Shown: positions 43,832 through 52,562 of the stretch, piece after piece | How positions within the stretch are numbered: the first letter of the stretch is position 1 | Layout of the letters: every line of letters begins with the position of its first letter | Assembly: GCA_035515055.1 (NCBI GenBank) | Contig: DATJBV010000045.1 | Location: forward strand, 1-64,000 | Direction of reading: 5' to 3' | Length of the DNA stretch: 64,000 bases | Source: Pollutimonas sp035515055 | Lineage (GTDB): Bacteria > Pseudomonadota > Gammaproteobacteria > Burkholderiales > Burkholderiaceae_B | The notes under the pieces: model-generated | Seen by the model: the letters and a program-made list of their open reading frames with translations, nothing else | Database searches by the model: none | What the model was told of the DNA's origin: nothing | Translations under genes and position numbers: made by a program

Positions 43832-46156
43832 TCAATTCGATGTAACTGTTGGTTGAGCGTCGGGGCTGACAGCGCGTGGCTTGACGGTTGGTGAGCCGGG
43901 AATAAAGCGCACGACAGTCTCACCCGGTATGCCGGCGCTTGGCGGTGGCGGCTTATTGCGTTGCAGCCGCGCGTTTTTCTGAATCAGGTGAGGACATTTT
44001 TGATCGTGGTGATACAGCATTTGGCAGTGCAGGCACTGTATGCATTCGTTGGGATTGATGTCGCCTTCCGGGTTGATGGCCTGGACGGGGCATTCGATAT
44101 TGCAGCGCTGGCATGGGTTGCCGCATTCGCGATAGCGGCGCAGCCAATTGAATACGCGTAAGCGCGCGGGAATGGCCAGCGCAGCGCCCAAGGGACACAG
44201 ATAGCGGCAGAAAAAGCGCTCGATGAACAGCCCGGCCACCAGCAAAAGGACGGCAAACAAGACGAACGGCCAGTAACGCATGAAGCGCAAGATGATGGCT
44301 GTCTTGAAGGGTTCGACTTCGGCAAGCCGTTCGGCTAACGCGAACTCGTGAAGAGAAAAAGCAAACAAAACCAAGAAAATCACGTACTTGATCGTGGATA
44401 GCCGCTGGTTCACCATGTGCGGAACGGTAATTTGCTTGACGCCAAGACGCTTGGCAATCCGGTTGGTCAGCTCCTGCAACGCGCCGAACGGGCATAACCA
44501 GCCGCAAAACGCGCCCCGATTCCAGAACACCATGGAAATGGCGGTTGCACACCAAAGAATGAAGACGACAGGATCCATCAGGAAGTATTCCCAGCGGAAG
44601 TCGGTGCGCAACGCCGAAGTGAACGTCAGGACGTTGACCACCGACAATTGCGCCTGGCCATACCAGCCCAACCAAAATAGGGTGAACGTCAGGAATACCA
44701 AGCGGAAGCGATCATAGAAAACCGGGCGGCTGGTTAATTGATCTTGAAAGAAGAAAACGCCAACAAGCAGTAAGAGTGCCGCCAAGACAGCCGATACCTG
44801 GCCGGTCTTGGCCCGCCAGATTTGCCGCCATAAAGCCGGCTCGTCATCCATATACGCCTCGGCCGCCATGGTATTGGCAACGTTGGTGGACGGGGTGGAG
44901 GTGGCCGGGGACGGGCTTGCGGGTGCGGCCGCAACCGACGCAGCGGGATCCGCCATGGTGTATAGCGGCGGCAGGTCATACTCCAGGTCAAACGTGACGA
45001 AGGCCTTTTCCTTGACACTGATAATCCGTTGCACCATCAGTTGTAGCCGCCAGGGCTCGGTAGCTTCGAATCCAGCGTCGGTCGGCACAATGAAGAGAGC
45101 AATCTCCTTGAACCCCGGAGCGCCTTTTGCGGCAATATCCGCCATGCGTTGGTGACTACTATCGGTAAACCGGAAGCTGCGCTCTTGCTGTACGACCTCG
45201 ATACGATCGAAAATGCCGCCGCGCACATAGCCGGAACCTTTAAATGAATAAGGACCGTCGCCCGCGACAAGCATGGCTTGCTGACCCGGTTTCAACGCAT
45301 CCTTCAGCCGCAGCCATTCCGTCTCGCCGAGCAAGCTGCGCCCGATGGACGGCACACTGACCAACGCCGCATGGAGATTAATGAATTGATCGTCTGGTTC
45401 GCCTGGCTCTGGGTGGTCGATTGCACCCTGACGACCTGTGGCGGCAAATGTCTTGTTGACGTCTTCGACGGTCAGGAGCAGGTTGCGAACCCCGCCATTG
45501 GCGACCAGTTCCTCCCATGTAAGGATATCGGTCTTGCTCGGGTCAATAATGCGCTTTGCCGCTTGCGGGGCGGATGCACCCGAGGCGCCCGCATCCCGCC
45601 CGAGCCCGTGGGCGCGGCTCACGCCCATCACCGAGCGGGTAATGCTGTCGCCGATCACCATCATGGTGACCGTGGCGCCGCTAATGATGTCCACAGGCGT
45701 AGGCGCGCCACGGCGCGGCGGATCTGCAACGAAGTTGAGTCCTATATAGGCATTGATGAAATGGTCGACCTTGGTTTGCGGGATACCGATCAGAACAATG
45801 GGTTCGTGGTGCTTGACTAGCTTGGCGTTGACAATTTTGCCGTCGTTGGCCAAGGACATGAGGGTATCGATCGGCTTGCTTGAATACCCGCGTGTATTCA
45901 CGACGTCAGACGTCAGGTACACAAAACCGAGCTGGGTGTCGCCCGCGTAGGCGCGGGCCACCATTGGTTTGCCCTCTGGTGGGCCAAGACGATCGGCGCC
46001 AGGGAAGATTTCGCCAGGGCTGGCGGCATTAAGGAATTCGGGGAGGCGTTGCGCTTGCGCTGTGGAAAACGGCAAGATCCATGCAACCAGAAACACCAGC
46101 AGGAAAAACAATGGGGCGGAAAAAAAACCTGCTTTACCTTCGCGGCGGCTCTGCAT
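43832..46156 (-). CDS. nosR: NosR flavo-iron-sulfur membrane protein
   Basis: A 774-residue protein needed for nosZ expression and for electron flow to NosZ. It has a signal/anchor at the N-terminus. A periplasmic FMN-binding domain carries the flavinylation motif SGATVT (Thr about 162), the target of NosX. About five to six membrane helices follow, with cytoplasmic CGWLCPFGALQE and CRYLCPLGAAL motifs. Two 4Fe-4S ferredoxin clusters follow, with cysteines in CGNPCQRCNIECP and CIQCLHCQMLYHHDQKCP. A Pro-rich tail closes it. It is first in the nosRZDFYLX operon, with an FNR-type box upstream. Confidence 0.97.
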   Translation of the reverse strand: MQSRREGKAGFFSAPLFFLLVFLVAWILPFSTAQAQRLPEFLNAASPGEIFPGADRLGPPEGKPMVARAYAGDTQLGFVYLTSDVVNTRGYSSKPIDTLMSLANDGKIVNAKLVKHHEPIVLIGIPQTKVDHFINAYIGLNFVADPPRRGAPTPVDIISGATVTMMVIGDSITRSVMGVSRAHGLGRDAGASGASAPQAAKRIIDPSKTDILTWEELVANGGVRNLLLTVEDVNKTFAATGRQGAIDHPEPGEPDDQFINLHAALVSVPSIGRSLLGETEWLRLKDALKPGQQAMLVAGDGPYSFKGSGYVRGGIFDRIEVVQQERSFRFTDSSHQRMADIAAKGAPGFKEIALFIVPTDAGFEATEPWRLQLMVQRIISVKEKAFVTFDLEYDLPPLYTMADPAASVAAAPASPSPATSTPSTNVANTMAAEAYMDDEPALWRQIWRAKTGQVSAVLAALLLLVGVFFFQDQLTSRPVFYDRFRLVFLTFTLFWLGWYGQAQLSVVNVLTFTSALRTDFRWEYFLMDPVVFILWCATAISMVFWNRGAFCGWLCPFGALQELTNRIAKRLGVKQITVPHMVNQRLSTIKYVIFLVLFAFSLHEFALAERLAEVEPFKTAIILRFMRYWPFVLFAVLLLVAGLFIERFFCRYLCPLGAALAIPARLRVFNWLRRYRECGNPCQRCNIECPVQAINPEGDINPNECIQCLHCQMLYHHDQKCPHLIQKNARLQRNKPPPPSAGIPGETVVRFIPGSPTVKPRAVSPDAQPTVTSN

Positions 46157-46216
46157 TTATATGCTCATACTTTCGTTGACTCTTGGCCATACTACTCGTG
46201 AGCGAGGGTGATCAAG

Positions 46217-46230
46217 TTGACTTAGGTCAA
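46217..46230. promoter_or_regulatory. FNR/DNR box upstream of nosR
   Basis: TTGACTTAGGTCAA is a perfect dyad with TTGAC / GTCAA arms and a 4-base spacer, the form bound by FNR, ANR and DNR regulators. Its centre is 67 bases upstream of the nosR ATG, fitting activation from about -41.5. It should switch on the nos operon when oxygen is low and, for DNR/NNR types, nitric oxide is present. Confidence 0.8.
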
Positions 46231-46265
46231 CAATAGTGATGTGTTACTTTGCTGGCCGGAATATG

Positions 46266-46299
46266 GCATCACGATGATGGCGAGCCACCATCGTGATGC
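46266..46299 (-). terminator. Hairpin downstream of azurin
   Basis: A long inverted repeat beginning 9 bases after the azurin stop. The arms at 46266-46280 and 46285-46299 pair over 15 positions with one imperfect pair, which becomes a G-U pair in the azurin transcript; the loop is 4 bases. There is no T tract, so it may act as a terminator with help or as a 3' mRNA stabiliser. It separates azurin from the nosR promoter. Confidence 0.55.
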
Positions 46300-46308
46300 G
46301 GACAATGA

Positions 46309-46758
46309 TTAGCTGCTGAGCTTAAGCGTGCCTGTCATGATTGCCCAGTGCCCTGGGAACGAGCAAAAGAATGTATAGCTTTCACCAGCCGCCAATTTGG
46401 ACGTGTCAAACGTGACCGAGTCGGATTCGCCGCCACCAATGACCTTGGTATGCGCAATCACGCGAGCGTCGTCGGGCTTCACGTAATTTTTGTCAAGACC
46501 CGCGGTCATGCCGTCGGTCGCTACGGGCTGCTTGTCGGCGGTCTTGGTCAGGACCCAGTTATGACCCATGGCGGCTTTGGCCAACTTGCCGGTATGCTTC
46601 AGATGAACCGTGTATTTGGCGCAACTTTTGTCGATGGTCATTTCCTTGACGTTGAACTGCATGGCGTCGTTGGATTCGACAGTGGCTTCGCAGTCGGCGG
46701 CCATTGCAGGCATGGCCATGACGGACAAGAGCGCGGCGAACGTGAGTTTTGCGAACAT
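46309..46758 (-). CDS. azu: Azurin
   Basis: A 149-residue periplasmic blue copper protein. The signal peptide ends in AMA, so the mature protein starts ADCEATVESNDAMQFN, the classic azurin start. Copper ligands are visible: His in MGHNWVLTK, then Cys, His and Met in FFCSFPGHWAIMTG. The Cys pair of the disulfide (ADC and KSC) is present. Azurin carries electrons to periplasmic nitrite or nitrous oxide reductases in denitrifiers. It lies upstream of nosR on the same strand, with its own FNR-type box. Confidence 0.96.
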   Translation of the reverse strand: MFAKLTFAALLSVMAMPAMAADCEATVESNDAMQFNVKEMTIDKSCAKYTVHLKHTGKLAKAAMGHNWVLTKTADKQPVATDGMTAGLDKNYVKPDDARVIAHTKVIGGGESDSVTFDTSKLAAGESYTFFCSFPGHWAIMTGTLKLSS

Positions 46759-47176
46759 AGTGATGAACTCCGGTGAAAGAAACGGTAGGGTGATCCTGGT
46801 AAATCACGCATGCCGACAAATCCAGTGCATGCAGACCTATCGAATGCGTAGATTAGAACGCAAGACCACGCGGCAATTCTTGACCTAAATCAAGAGCGCG
46901 ACGGCGACGTTCAAAAAGGTTTATGAACTTACGCCGACGTGTGCTTAATTGTACGTGTTTACGTTCATGCATTGGCATAAACCCTAGATCAGCCCCGGAA
47001 AATAGCCGGTACCCGTCGACGGCTGCTCCCTGGTGTCATCACACTGACATCTTCGCAGAATATCGTTATGAATTTGATCTGTATCAACGGACGCGGGAGA
47101 TGCTGCATTGCAAAATTCCATACTTCCCAACAGACTGTAAGAACGGAAAAATACATAGGTATCAAAGGGAACACGT
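46759..47176. promoter_or_regulatory. 418-base intergenic region between azurin and chemoreceptor
   Basis: The longest gene-free stretch. The left part (46759-46893) is the azurin leader and promoter, with the FNR box at 46880-46893. The right part (46894-47176) is upstream of the divergent chemoreceptor gene, whose ribosome binding site is AAGGGA, 7 bases before its ATG. I looked for a flagellar sigma-28 promoter (TAAA, about 15 bases, GCCGATAA) and did not find a convincing one. No coding potential or RNA gene is recognised. Confidence 0.5.
46880..46893. promoter_or_regulatory. FNR/DNR box upstream of azurin
   Basis: TTGACCTAAATCAA, matching the FNR consensus TTGAT/C-N4-ATCAA in both arms. 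It is about 120 bases upstream of the azurin ATG on the minus strand, which would give a leader of roughly 80 bases. It suggests azurin is co-regulated with nosR under low oxygen. Confidence 0.7.
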
Positions 47177-48775
47177 ATGCGCGTCAATATGCCGGTAACG
47201 GGGCAAGAACATGTATTTCCCGAAGACGTGACGCTAATGTCCGTCACCGACGCAAAAGGCCGGATTGTTTACGCCAATTCCGCCTTTGTGCGAATTAGTG
47301 GCTACGAGGCGGCGGAGCTGCGGGGAAAGGCGCACAATATTGTCCGTCATCCAGACATGCCGGCGGAAGCCTTTGCCGACATGTGGCACACCTTGAAGTC
47401 CGGAAGTTCGTGGACGGCGCTCGTAAAGAATCGGTGCAAGAACGGCGATCATTACTGGGTGAGGGCGAATGCAACGCCGGTCGTGCGCAACAACGAACTG
47501 GTCGGCTATATGTCAGTGCGTACACGGCCGCGCGTAGAAGAGATAGAAGCCGCGGAGCTCATGTACTCCCGATTTCGCGATGGCACGCAGGGCAGCAGAA
47601 AGTTCTTTCGGGGCCTTGTCGTCCGTTCGGGCTGGCTGCGGTGCTTATCATGGACCCAATCGCTTATGCTGGGGCCACGCCTGGCCGGGGCGCTGTTTCT
47701 TGCCTGGATGTCCAGCCTTGCCTTGATCGCCGCTCTTGGTCTCACACTGACCCAGGCGCTCGTACTCGCCGGTTCGCAAAGCGCGATCATGCTGCTCGTC
47801 ATGCTCTGGCTCACGCGGCAGGTAGCGCAGCCCTTGAGCACAATCTTGCAACAGGCGGCCTCTGTGGCCGCGGGCCAGCCAGGCCCGCAGATCCAGCTGG
47901 AGCGGGTGGATGAAATTGGAATGATCGCCCGTGCCGTCAACCAGGCCGGCCTCAATTTGACGTCGTTGGTCGATGACGTGGGCGAACAGGCCTCTGGGGT
48001 GCAGGCGGCCAGCCAGGTGCTCGCGCGCGAAAGCGAAGACCTTAGCGCGCGCACAGGGCAGGCCGCGGCCAACCTCGAAGAGTCCGCAGCCGCGCTGGAA
48101 CAATTGACGTCCAGTGTCCAGGGCAATGCCGACACGGCGATCAAGGCCGCGAGCTTGGCGCAGGACGCCAGCCACGCTGCCACCGAGGGTAGCGCGCTGG
48201 TCGACAAGGTGGCATCGACCATGACGTCGATTTCAGCGTCCAGCGCAAAAATCGAGGACATCATCGGGGTCATCGACAGCATCGCTTTCCAGACCAATAT
48301 TCTGGCGTTGAACGCCGCTGTGGAAGCGGTCCGCGCGGGCGAACAGGGCCGGGGCTTTGCCGTGGTGGCGGCCGAAGTGCGCAACCTCGCACTGCGCAGC
48401 GCGGACGCGGCTAAAGAAATCAAGGTATTGATCGGCGAAAGCGCGGGTCAAATAAAAGAGGCGCACGACATCACCTCCGATGCCGGACGGGTGATGCAAA
48501 ACGTCCTGGAAAGCGCCCGCCGCGTGTCGGACTTTATCGGCGAGATCAGCCATGCATCGACAGAGCAATCGGCCGGGATAGGTCAGATCAATGCGGCGGT
48601 CGGCGAGCTGCAACACGCCACGCAGCGAAATGCGGCCATGGTTGCCGACTCTAGTTTAACGTCCGACGACCTGCGCCGGCGATCGACACGCCTAGGTCAC
48701 GCCATCAGCATTTTCAACGGTAGCCGTCACGTCGGCCAAACGTTCAACGTAGGGATTTCACCCGCTGTAAACTGA
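47177..48775 (+). CDS. Aer-like PAS methyl-accepting chemotaxis protein
   Basis: A 532-residue chemoreceptor with a cytoplasmic N-terminal PAS domain (about 10-115; GRIVYANSAFVRISGYEAAEL, NIVRHPDMPAEAFADMW). This arrangement is typical of Aer-type redox/energy-taxis receptors that bind FAD. Two membrane helices (about 165-215) follow, then a HAMP linker and the signalling hairpin tip IDSIAFQTNILALNAAVEA (residues about 362-380) plus GEQGRGFAVVAAEVRNLALR. The usual Ala in VEAARAG is Val here. No C-terminal pentapeptide for CheR/CheB is present. The FAD cofactor is inferred from family. Confidence 0.92.
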   Translation: MRVNMPVTGQEHVFPEDVTLMSVTDAKGRIVYANSAFVRISGYEAAELRGKAHNIVRHPDMPAEAFADMWHTLKSGSSWTALVKNRCKNGDHYWVRANATPVVRNNELVGYMSVRTRPRVEEIEAAELMYSRFRDGTQGSRKFFRGLVVRSGWLRCLSWTQSLMLGPRLAGALFLAWMSSLALIAALGLTLTQALVLAGSQSAIMLLVMLWLTRQVAQPLSTILQQAASVAAGQPGPQIQLERVDEIGMIARAVNQAGLNLTSLVDDVGEQASGVQAASQVLARESEDLSARTGQAAANLEESAAALEQLTSSVQGNADTAIKAASLAQDASHAATEGSALVDKVASTMTSISASSAKIEDIIGVIDSIAFQTNILALNAAVEAVRAGEQGRGFAVVAAEVRNLALRSADAAKEIKVLIGESAGQIKEAHDITSDAGRVMQNVLESARRVSDFIGEISHASTEQSAGIGQINAAVGELQHATQRNAAMVADSSLTSDDLRRRSTRLGHAISIFNGSRHVGQTFNVGISPAVN

Positions 48776-48911
48776 CCCGACGGGGTGTCACAATGGTATA
48801 ACATGTTGCAACAGCATACATGTCGTATCGATTAGCGACGCGCCGCAATATTCGTTCCCCAGACCTGCGCGTCCTGCTCACGATGTTGGCTTCCCTGTTC
48901 TACGGAAACGC

Positions 48912-51137
48912 ATGGCCCAGGTCACCCACATTCTTGCTGAAGCGCAGGCAGGCAACACGCCTGCCGGCACGGTGTCGAATTGTCTTTCCGTCACGGGGCG
49001 GCTAAAGCTTCAATACGGTGTCAGCAGCATGCTGGGCGCCGCGGCAACCATTGAGGCCGGACTGGGCAGGGTATTGGCGCTCATCGGCGAAAGTGAAGGT
49101 TGGGAGGCGGGTGTCGCCTGGACTGTCGAACAGTCCAGGCTGCGGTTCTCCTGCGCATGGAATAACGGCGGCGCCCAGGGCGGGGCCTACGTGCCCGACA
49201 TCGATTCCCCCAGGCTTCGTCCATCCCCATGGGCACAAAACGCCATGGCCACTTGCGCCCTGGTATGGCTCACCGACATTGTCGACAGCCCCGCTGACGC
49301 CCAGGGCGCCATCAGCGCCGGGCTGCACAACGCCATGGCGTTTCCGCTCATCGCCGGGGACACGGTGTTCGGGGTCATCGAATTCCTGCGCGCGCCAGCA
49401 ACCTCTCTCGACGAAGCCGCCCGGGAAATGTTCGCTGCATTGTGCGGCGATATCGGCCAATTCCTCAAGACCCGTCACCTCGAAGCCGACTTGCGCGCGC
49501 AACATGCCCGGCTGGCAGAGGCCCAGCGCATCGCACGCCTGGCCCATTGGGAATATTCCGCCATTACGCGTCGCATGCTAAGTTTCGATGGCATGAACGA
49601 TCTACTCGGCGTCAGCAAGAAAGATCTTCCCACTACGCTCGAAGACTACTGCGCGTTGGTACCGCTTGAAGACCAACCGCGGTTGCGCGCTGCCATTGTC
49701 CACGCGGAGAATCCCGCACGCGGTGTCGTCGATGTAGAGCACCGAATCCGCAATGCCCAGGGTGTGGAGCGGGTGGTCATGGTCCGGGCAGAAGCACAAT
49801 TCGATGCGAATGGCAATGCGTTGCGCGTGTCCGGCACGCTGCAAGACATCACCGAGCAGAAAGCGGCGGTTGCCCGGATGATGGCGTCGGAACAGCGCTG
49901 GGAAGCGGCGTTTCGAAGCAGCCCCTTGCCGGGCTTCATTACAGAAACCGTATCCGGTGAATGCCTGGCCGCGAACGACGAAATGCTGGCTTTGCTTGGT
50001 CTTCCCGCCGAGCAGGTGCTGGGCCGCACGGCCGTGCAGCTGAAAATCTGGTCGTCGTCGTACAAGCGCAAGCGCATCGCCGACCTGGTCCAGCAACAAG
50101 GAGGTCTACGACACTTCGAGTTCCGCATGAGGCTTTATGGCGAGATCCGCTCGGTGGTGGCCAATATAGAATGTGTCGAGTTCACCGGCCGTCCCTGCTA
50201 CCTGATGCAACTGGTCGACATCACGCCGCGCAAGCGCCTTGAAGAAAAACTACGTCTCACCGCCGCTGCCGTCGAGCATTCCGGAGACGCGCTGATCATC
50301 TTCAATGCCAAAGGCACCATCATGTCGGTAAACCCAGCGTTCACGCGTATTACGGGCTACCATCAGAAGCAGGCGCTGGGAAAAACGCTCGACAAGCTGC
50401 TACACCGTCCCACAGGGCGCCACGACGACAACTTCTATCGCCGGTTGGCCGGCCGCCTGGTCATTTCCGGCACATGGCAGGGCGAAGTGTGGGCACGGCG
50501 CCGCAGTGGTGAAGACTTCCCCATACTGCTAAGCCTAAGCGCCATCCGCAATGAAGAAAACCACGTCACCCACCATGTCGGCGTATTCACCGATATTTCC
50601 CGTCAAAAAGAATACGAAGAGCGGCTGAAGCAACAAGCCCTGCACGATGGTCTCACCGGGCTGGCCAACCGCACGCTGCTAATGGAGCAGGGTAGGCGGT
50701 CGTTGGCGTTAGCCGCGCGCCATGGAAAGCATGTCGCCGTCGTTTTTGTCGACTTGGACATGTTCAAATCCGTAAACGATATGCACGGACACGGCGTGGG
50801 CGACGAGCTCTTGAAGCAAGTGGCCGAACGCTTGCGCGGCTGCGTGCGCGCATCCGATACGGTGGCGCGCCTGGGCGGCGATGAATTCGTCGTGCTCCTT
50901 GCCGAAATTGCCGACAAGTCCGACGCAAGCGTCGTTGCTCAGAAAATCGTAACTACGCTTTCCTGTCCCTTTACGATCCATGATTTATCTCTTGTTATTG
51001 GCGCAAGCGTCGGTATAGCCCATCACCCGCAACATGGCGACGATATGTCGGCCTTGCTGCGCCGGGCAGACGAGGCTTTGTATTGTGTGAAACGATCGGG
51101 GCGTAATGCCTACATGGTGTATGGTGACAATCAATAA
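48912..51137 (+). CDS. GAF-PAS-PAS-PAS-GGDEF diguanylate cyclase
   Basis: A 741-residue soluble sensor diguanylate cyclase. It has a GAF domain (about 40-190), then PAS domains (about 200-310, 325-430 and 445-565; the last with TRITGYHQKQALGKTLDKLL). The C-terminal GGDEF domain (about 570-740) has an intact active site, RLGGDEFVVLL. The RxxD inhibitory site (RASD) lies just upstream, so feedback by c-di-GMP is expected. No membrane segments. It follows the chemoreceptor by 136 bases and overlaps the start of the HD-GYP-like gene. Confidence 0.93.
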   Translation: MAQVTHILAEAQAGNTPAGTVSNCLSVTGRLKLQYGVSSMLGAAATIEAGLGRVLALIGESEGWEAGVAWTVEQSRLRFSCAWNNGGAQGGAYVPDIDSPRLRPSPWAQNAMATCALVWLTDIVDSPADAQGAISAGLHNAMAFPLIAGDTVFGVIEFLRAPATSLDEAAREMFAALCGDIGQFLKTRHLEADLRAQHARLAEAQRIARLAHWEYSAITRRMLSFDGMNDLLGVSKKDLPTTLEDYCALVPLEDQPRLRAAIVHAENPARGVVDVEHRIRNAQGVERVVMVRAEAQFDANGNALRVSGTLQDITEQKAAVARMMASEQRWEAAFRSSPLPGFITETVSGECLAANDEMLALLGLPAEQVLGRTAVQLKIWSSSYKRKRIADLVQQQGGLRHFEFRMRLYGEIRSVVANIECVEFTGRPCYLMQLVDITPRKRLEEKLRLTAAAVEHSGDALIIFNAKGTIMSVNPAFTRITGYHQKQALGKTLDKLLHRPTGRHDDNFYRRLAGRLVISGTWQGEVWARRRSGEDFPILLSLSAIRNEENHVTHHVGVFTDISRQKEYEERLKQQALHDGLTGLANRTLLMEQGRRSLALAARHGKHVAVVFVDLDMFKSVNDMHGHGVGDELLKQVAERLRGCVRASDTVARLGGDEFVVLLAEIADKSDASVVAQKIVTTLSCPFTIHDLSLVIGASVGIAHHPQHGDDMSALLRRADEALYCVKRSGRNAYMVYGDNQ

Positions 51138-52002
51138 TCCGGCTCAGGAAGGCCCGCAGCCGGCGGCGGAACCCGACCTGGGCCATGAACAGCTGGAGTA
51201 CGACAACGAGCGCTTGCGCCGCAATTACAAGGCGGCCATCAAAGTCTATTCATCCCTCATCAACTTGCGCTTTCCCCCCGAACGCCAGACCAACAAGGAA
51301 ATCGGCACATTGGTGGCGGCATTCTGCCGCGCACACGACTATTCCAAGAAAGATGCCGACGATCTCGCAATGGCCGCATCGTGGTACAACATTGGAAAAC
51401 TCGCCTGGCCCGATGCGCTGATTGCCGTCGCGTTGGAAGACATGACGCGCGACCAACGAGAGCAATATCGCGAGTATCCGACAACCGGTCAACGCCTCCT
51501 GTTGGCGATCGATCCCGCGCTCGACGCAACCGAGCTCATACGGCATCACCAGGAACGCTGGGATGGCGGCGGCATTCCCGATGGCCTCATGGGCCCAGCC
51601 ATTCCGCCAGGTTCGAGGCTGCTCAAAATCGTCGTCGATTTTGTCGAGCTCCAGATGGGCATGGTGCTCCAGCGAAGGTTTACGCGTGAAGATGCCCTGA
51701 CGGAAATAGCAAAGTATGCCGCGCGCAGTTATGATCCCATTCTTAGCCAGCAATTCATCGACATGGTGGTTGCCCTTGGCGACGACGATGCGCCCGCGGA
51801 TGGCGTCACGCAACGCCTCAAGACACATGCCCTGGAATCCGACATGATCGTCATGCAAAAGCTACACACCGCCGGGGGCATGCTGCTGCTCAACGAAGGT
51901 ACCGTATTAACAGAGCGCCTCATCGAAAAATTGCAGGCCTTCGAAGAGAACGAGGGCAGTCAATATGTGCTGTACGTTACCAAACCGGAAATCGAAACAT
52001 AG
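51121..52002 (+). CDS. Degenerate HD-GYP domain protein
   Basis: A 293-residue protein. An ATG at 51106 gives five more residues; both starts lie inside the cyclase gene's 3' end. A short coiled coil (EQLEYDNERLRRNYKAAIK) precedes an HD-GYP-like domain (about 45-215). The metal pair HD is replaced: YNIGKLAWPD stands where HDIGKI is expected. The later motif is HHQERWDGGGIPDGL, with GIP for GYP. The family's D-x-F-D-A is also altered. It therefore probably does not hydrolyse c-di-GMP. The C-terminal 60 residues match the tail seen in REC-HD-GYP regulators, but no receiver domain is present. Confidence 0.85.
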   Translation: MVTINNPAQEGPQPAAEPDLGHEQLEYDNERLRRNYKAAIKVYSSLINLRFPPERQTNKEIGTLVAAFCRAHDYSKKDADDLAMAASWYNIGKLAWPDALIAVALEDMTRDQREQYREYPTTGQRLLLAIDPALDATELIRHHQERWDGGGIPDGLMGPAIPPGSRLLKIVVDFVELQMGMVLQRRFTREDALTEIAKYAARSYDPILSQQFIDMVVALGDDDAPADGVTQRLKTHALESDMIVMQKLHTAGGMLLLNEGTVLTERLIEKLQAFEENEGSQYVLYVTKPEIET

Positions 52003-52005
52003 CTG

Positions 52006-52434
52006 ATGGCCGTATATCGCATCAACGACAGCCTGGCGCTCGACGAACGGGAAATCGAGTTCTCCATGATACGGGCGCAGGGTGCCGGCGGGCAGAATGT
52101 CAATAAAGTATCCAGCGCCGTGCACCTGCGCTTCGATATCGCGCGGTCATCCCTGCCCGACGACTATAAAACAGACCTGCGGGCATTGGATGACAGGCGC
52201 GTGTCCAAAGACGGCGTCATTGTCATCAAGGCGCAATCATTCCGCAGCCAGGACAAGAATCGAGCCGACGCGATCGAGCGCTTGCTAGAAATCATACAGA
52301 GCGCCATTCAGCGTCAGGCGGTGCGCAAGCCAACGCGGCCCACGCGTGCGTCACAGCGCCGAAGGGTCCAGCGAAAGACACTGCATGGCGAAGTAAAGCG
52401 GCTGCGCGCCAAGGTCGGCAACGGCCACGAGTAA
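52006..52434 (+). CDS. arfB: Alternative ribosome-rescue factor ArfB (YaeJ)
   Basis: A 142-residue peptidyl-tRNA hydrolase that frees stalled ribosomes without tmRNA. The catalytic GGQ motif is in GAGGQNVNKVSSAVHLRFDI near residues 26-45. The basic C-terminal tail (KPTRPTRASQRRRVQRKTLH, residues about 106-125) is the part that enters the empty mRNA channel. Normal length. It starts 3 bases after the HD-GYP-like gene, perhaps cotranscribed. Confidence 0.95.
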   Translation: MAVYRINDSLALDEREIEFSMIRAQGAGGQNVNKVSSAVHLRFDIARSSLPDDYKTDLRALDDRRVSKDGVIVIKAQSFRSQDKNRADAIERLLEIIQSAIQRQAVRKPTRPTRASQRRRVQRKTLHGEVKRLRAKVGNGHE

Positions 52435-52562
52435 CGCCAAACCGCTTTTGCCTTAGGGTAAAATCGCTTCATTTTCGAGCTTAAAATGTCATTGCTACGC
52501 ATGCGGGAAGAATGGCTATCCAAACCTGTCCAGTTCCAATCCTGATACTGCGCTGAAAGAAC

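Noticed and set aside
46894..47176. Possible flagellar sigma-28 promoter for the chemoreceptor
   Set aside because: TAAA words occur (for example near 46979), but no GCCGATAA-like element follows at the right distance.
47506..48423. 305-codon minus-strand frame opposite the chemoreceptor
   Set aside because: Ala/Ser-rich low-complexity product, antisense to the conserved signalling domain; a shadow frame.
48801..48823. Two ACATGT words 17 bases apart between the chemoreceptor and the cyclase
   Set aside because: Each is a short self-palindrome and chance occurrence is likely; no known regulator motif fits.
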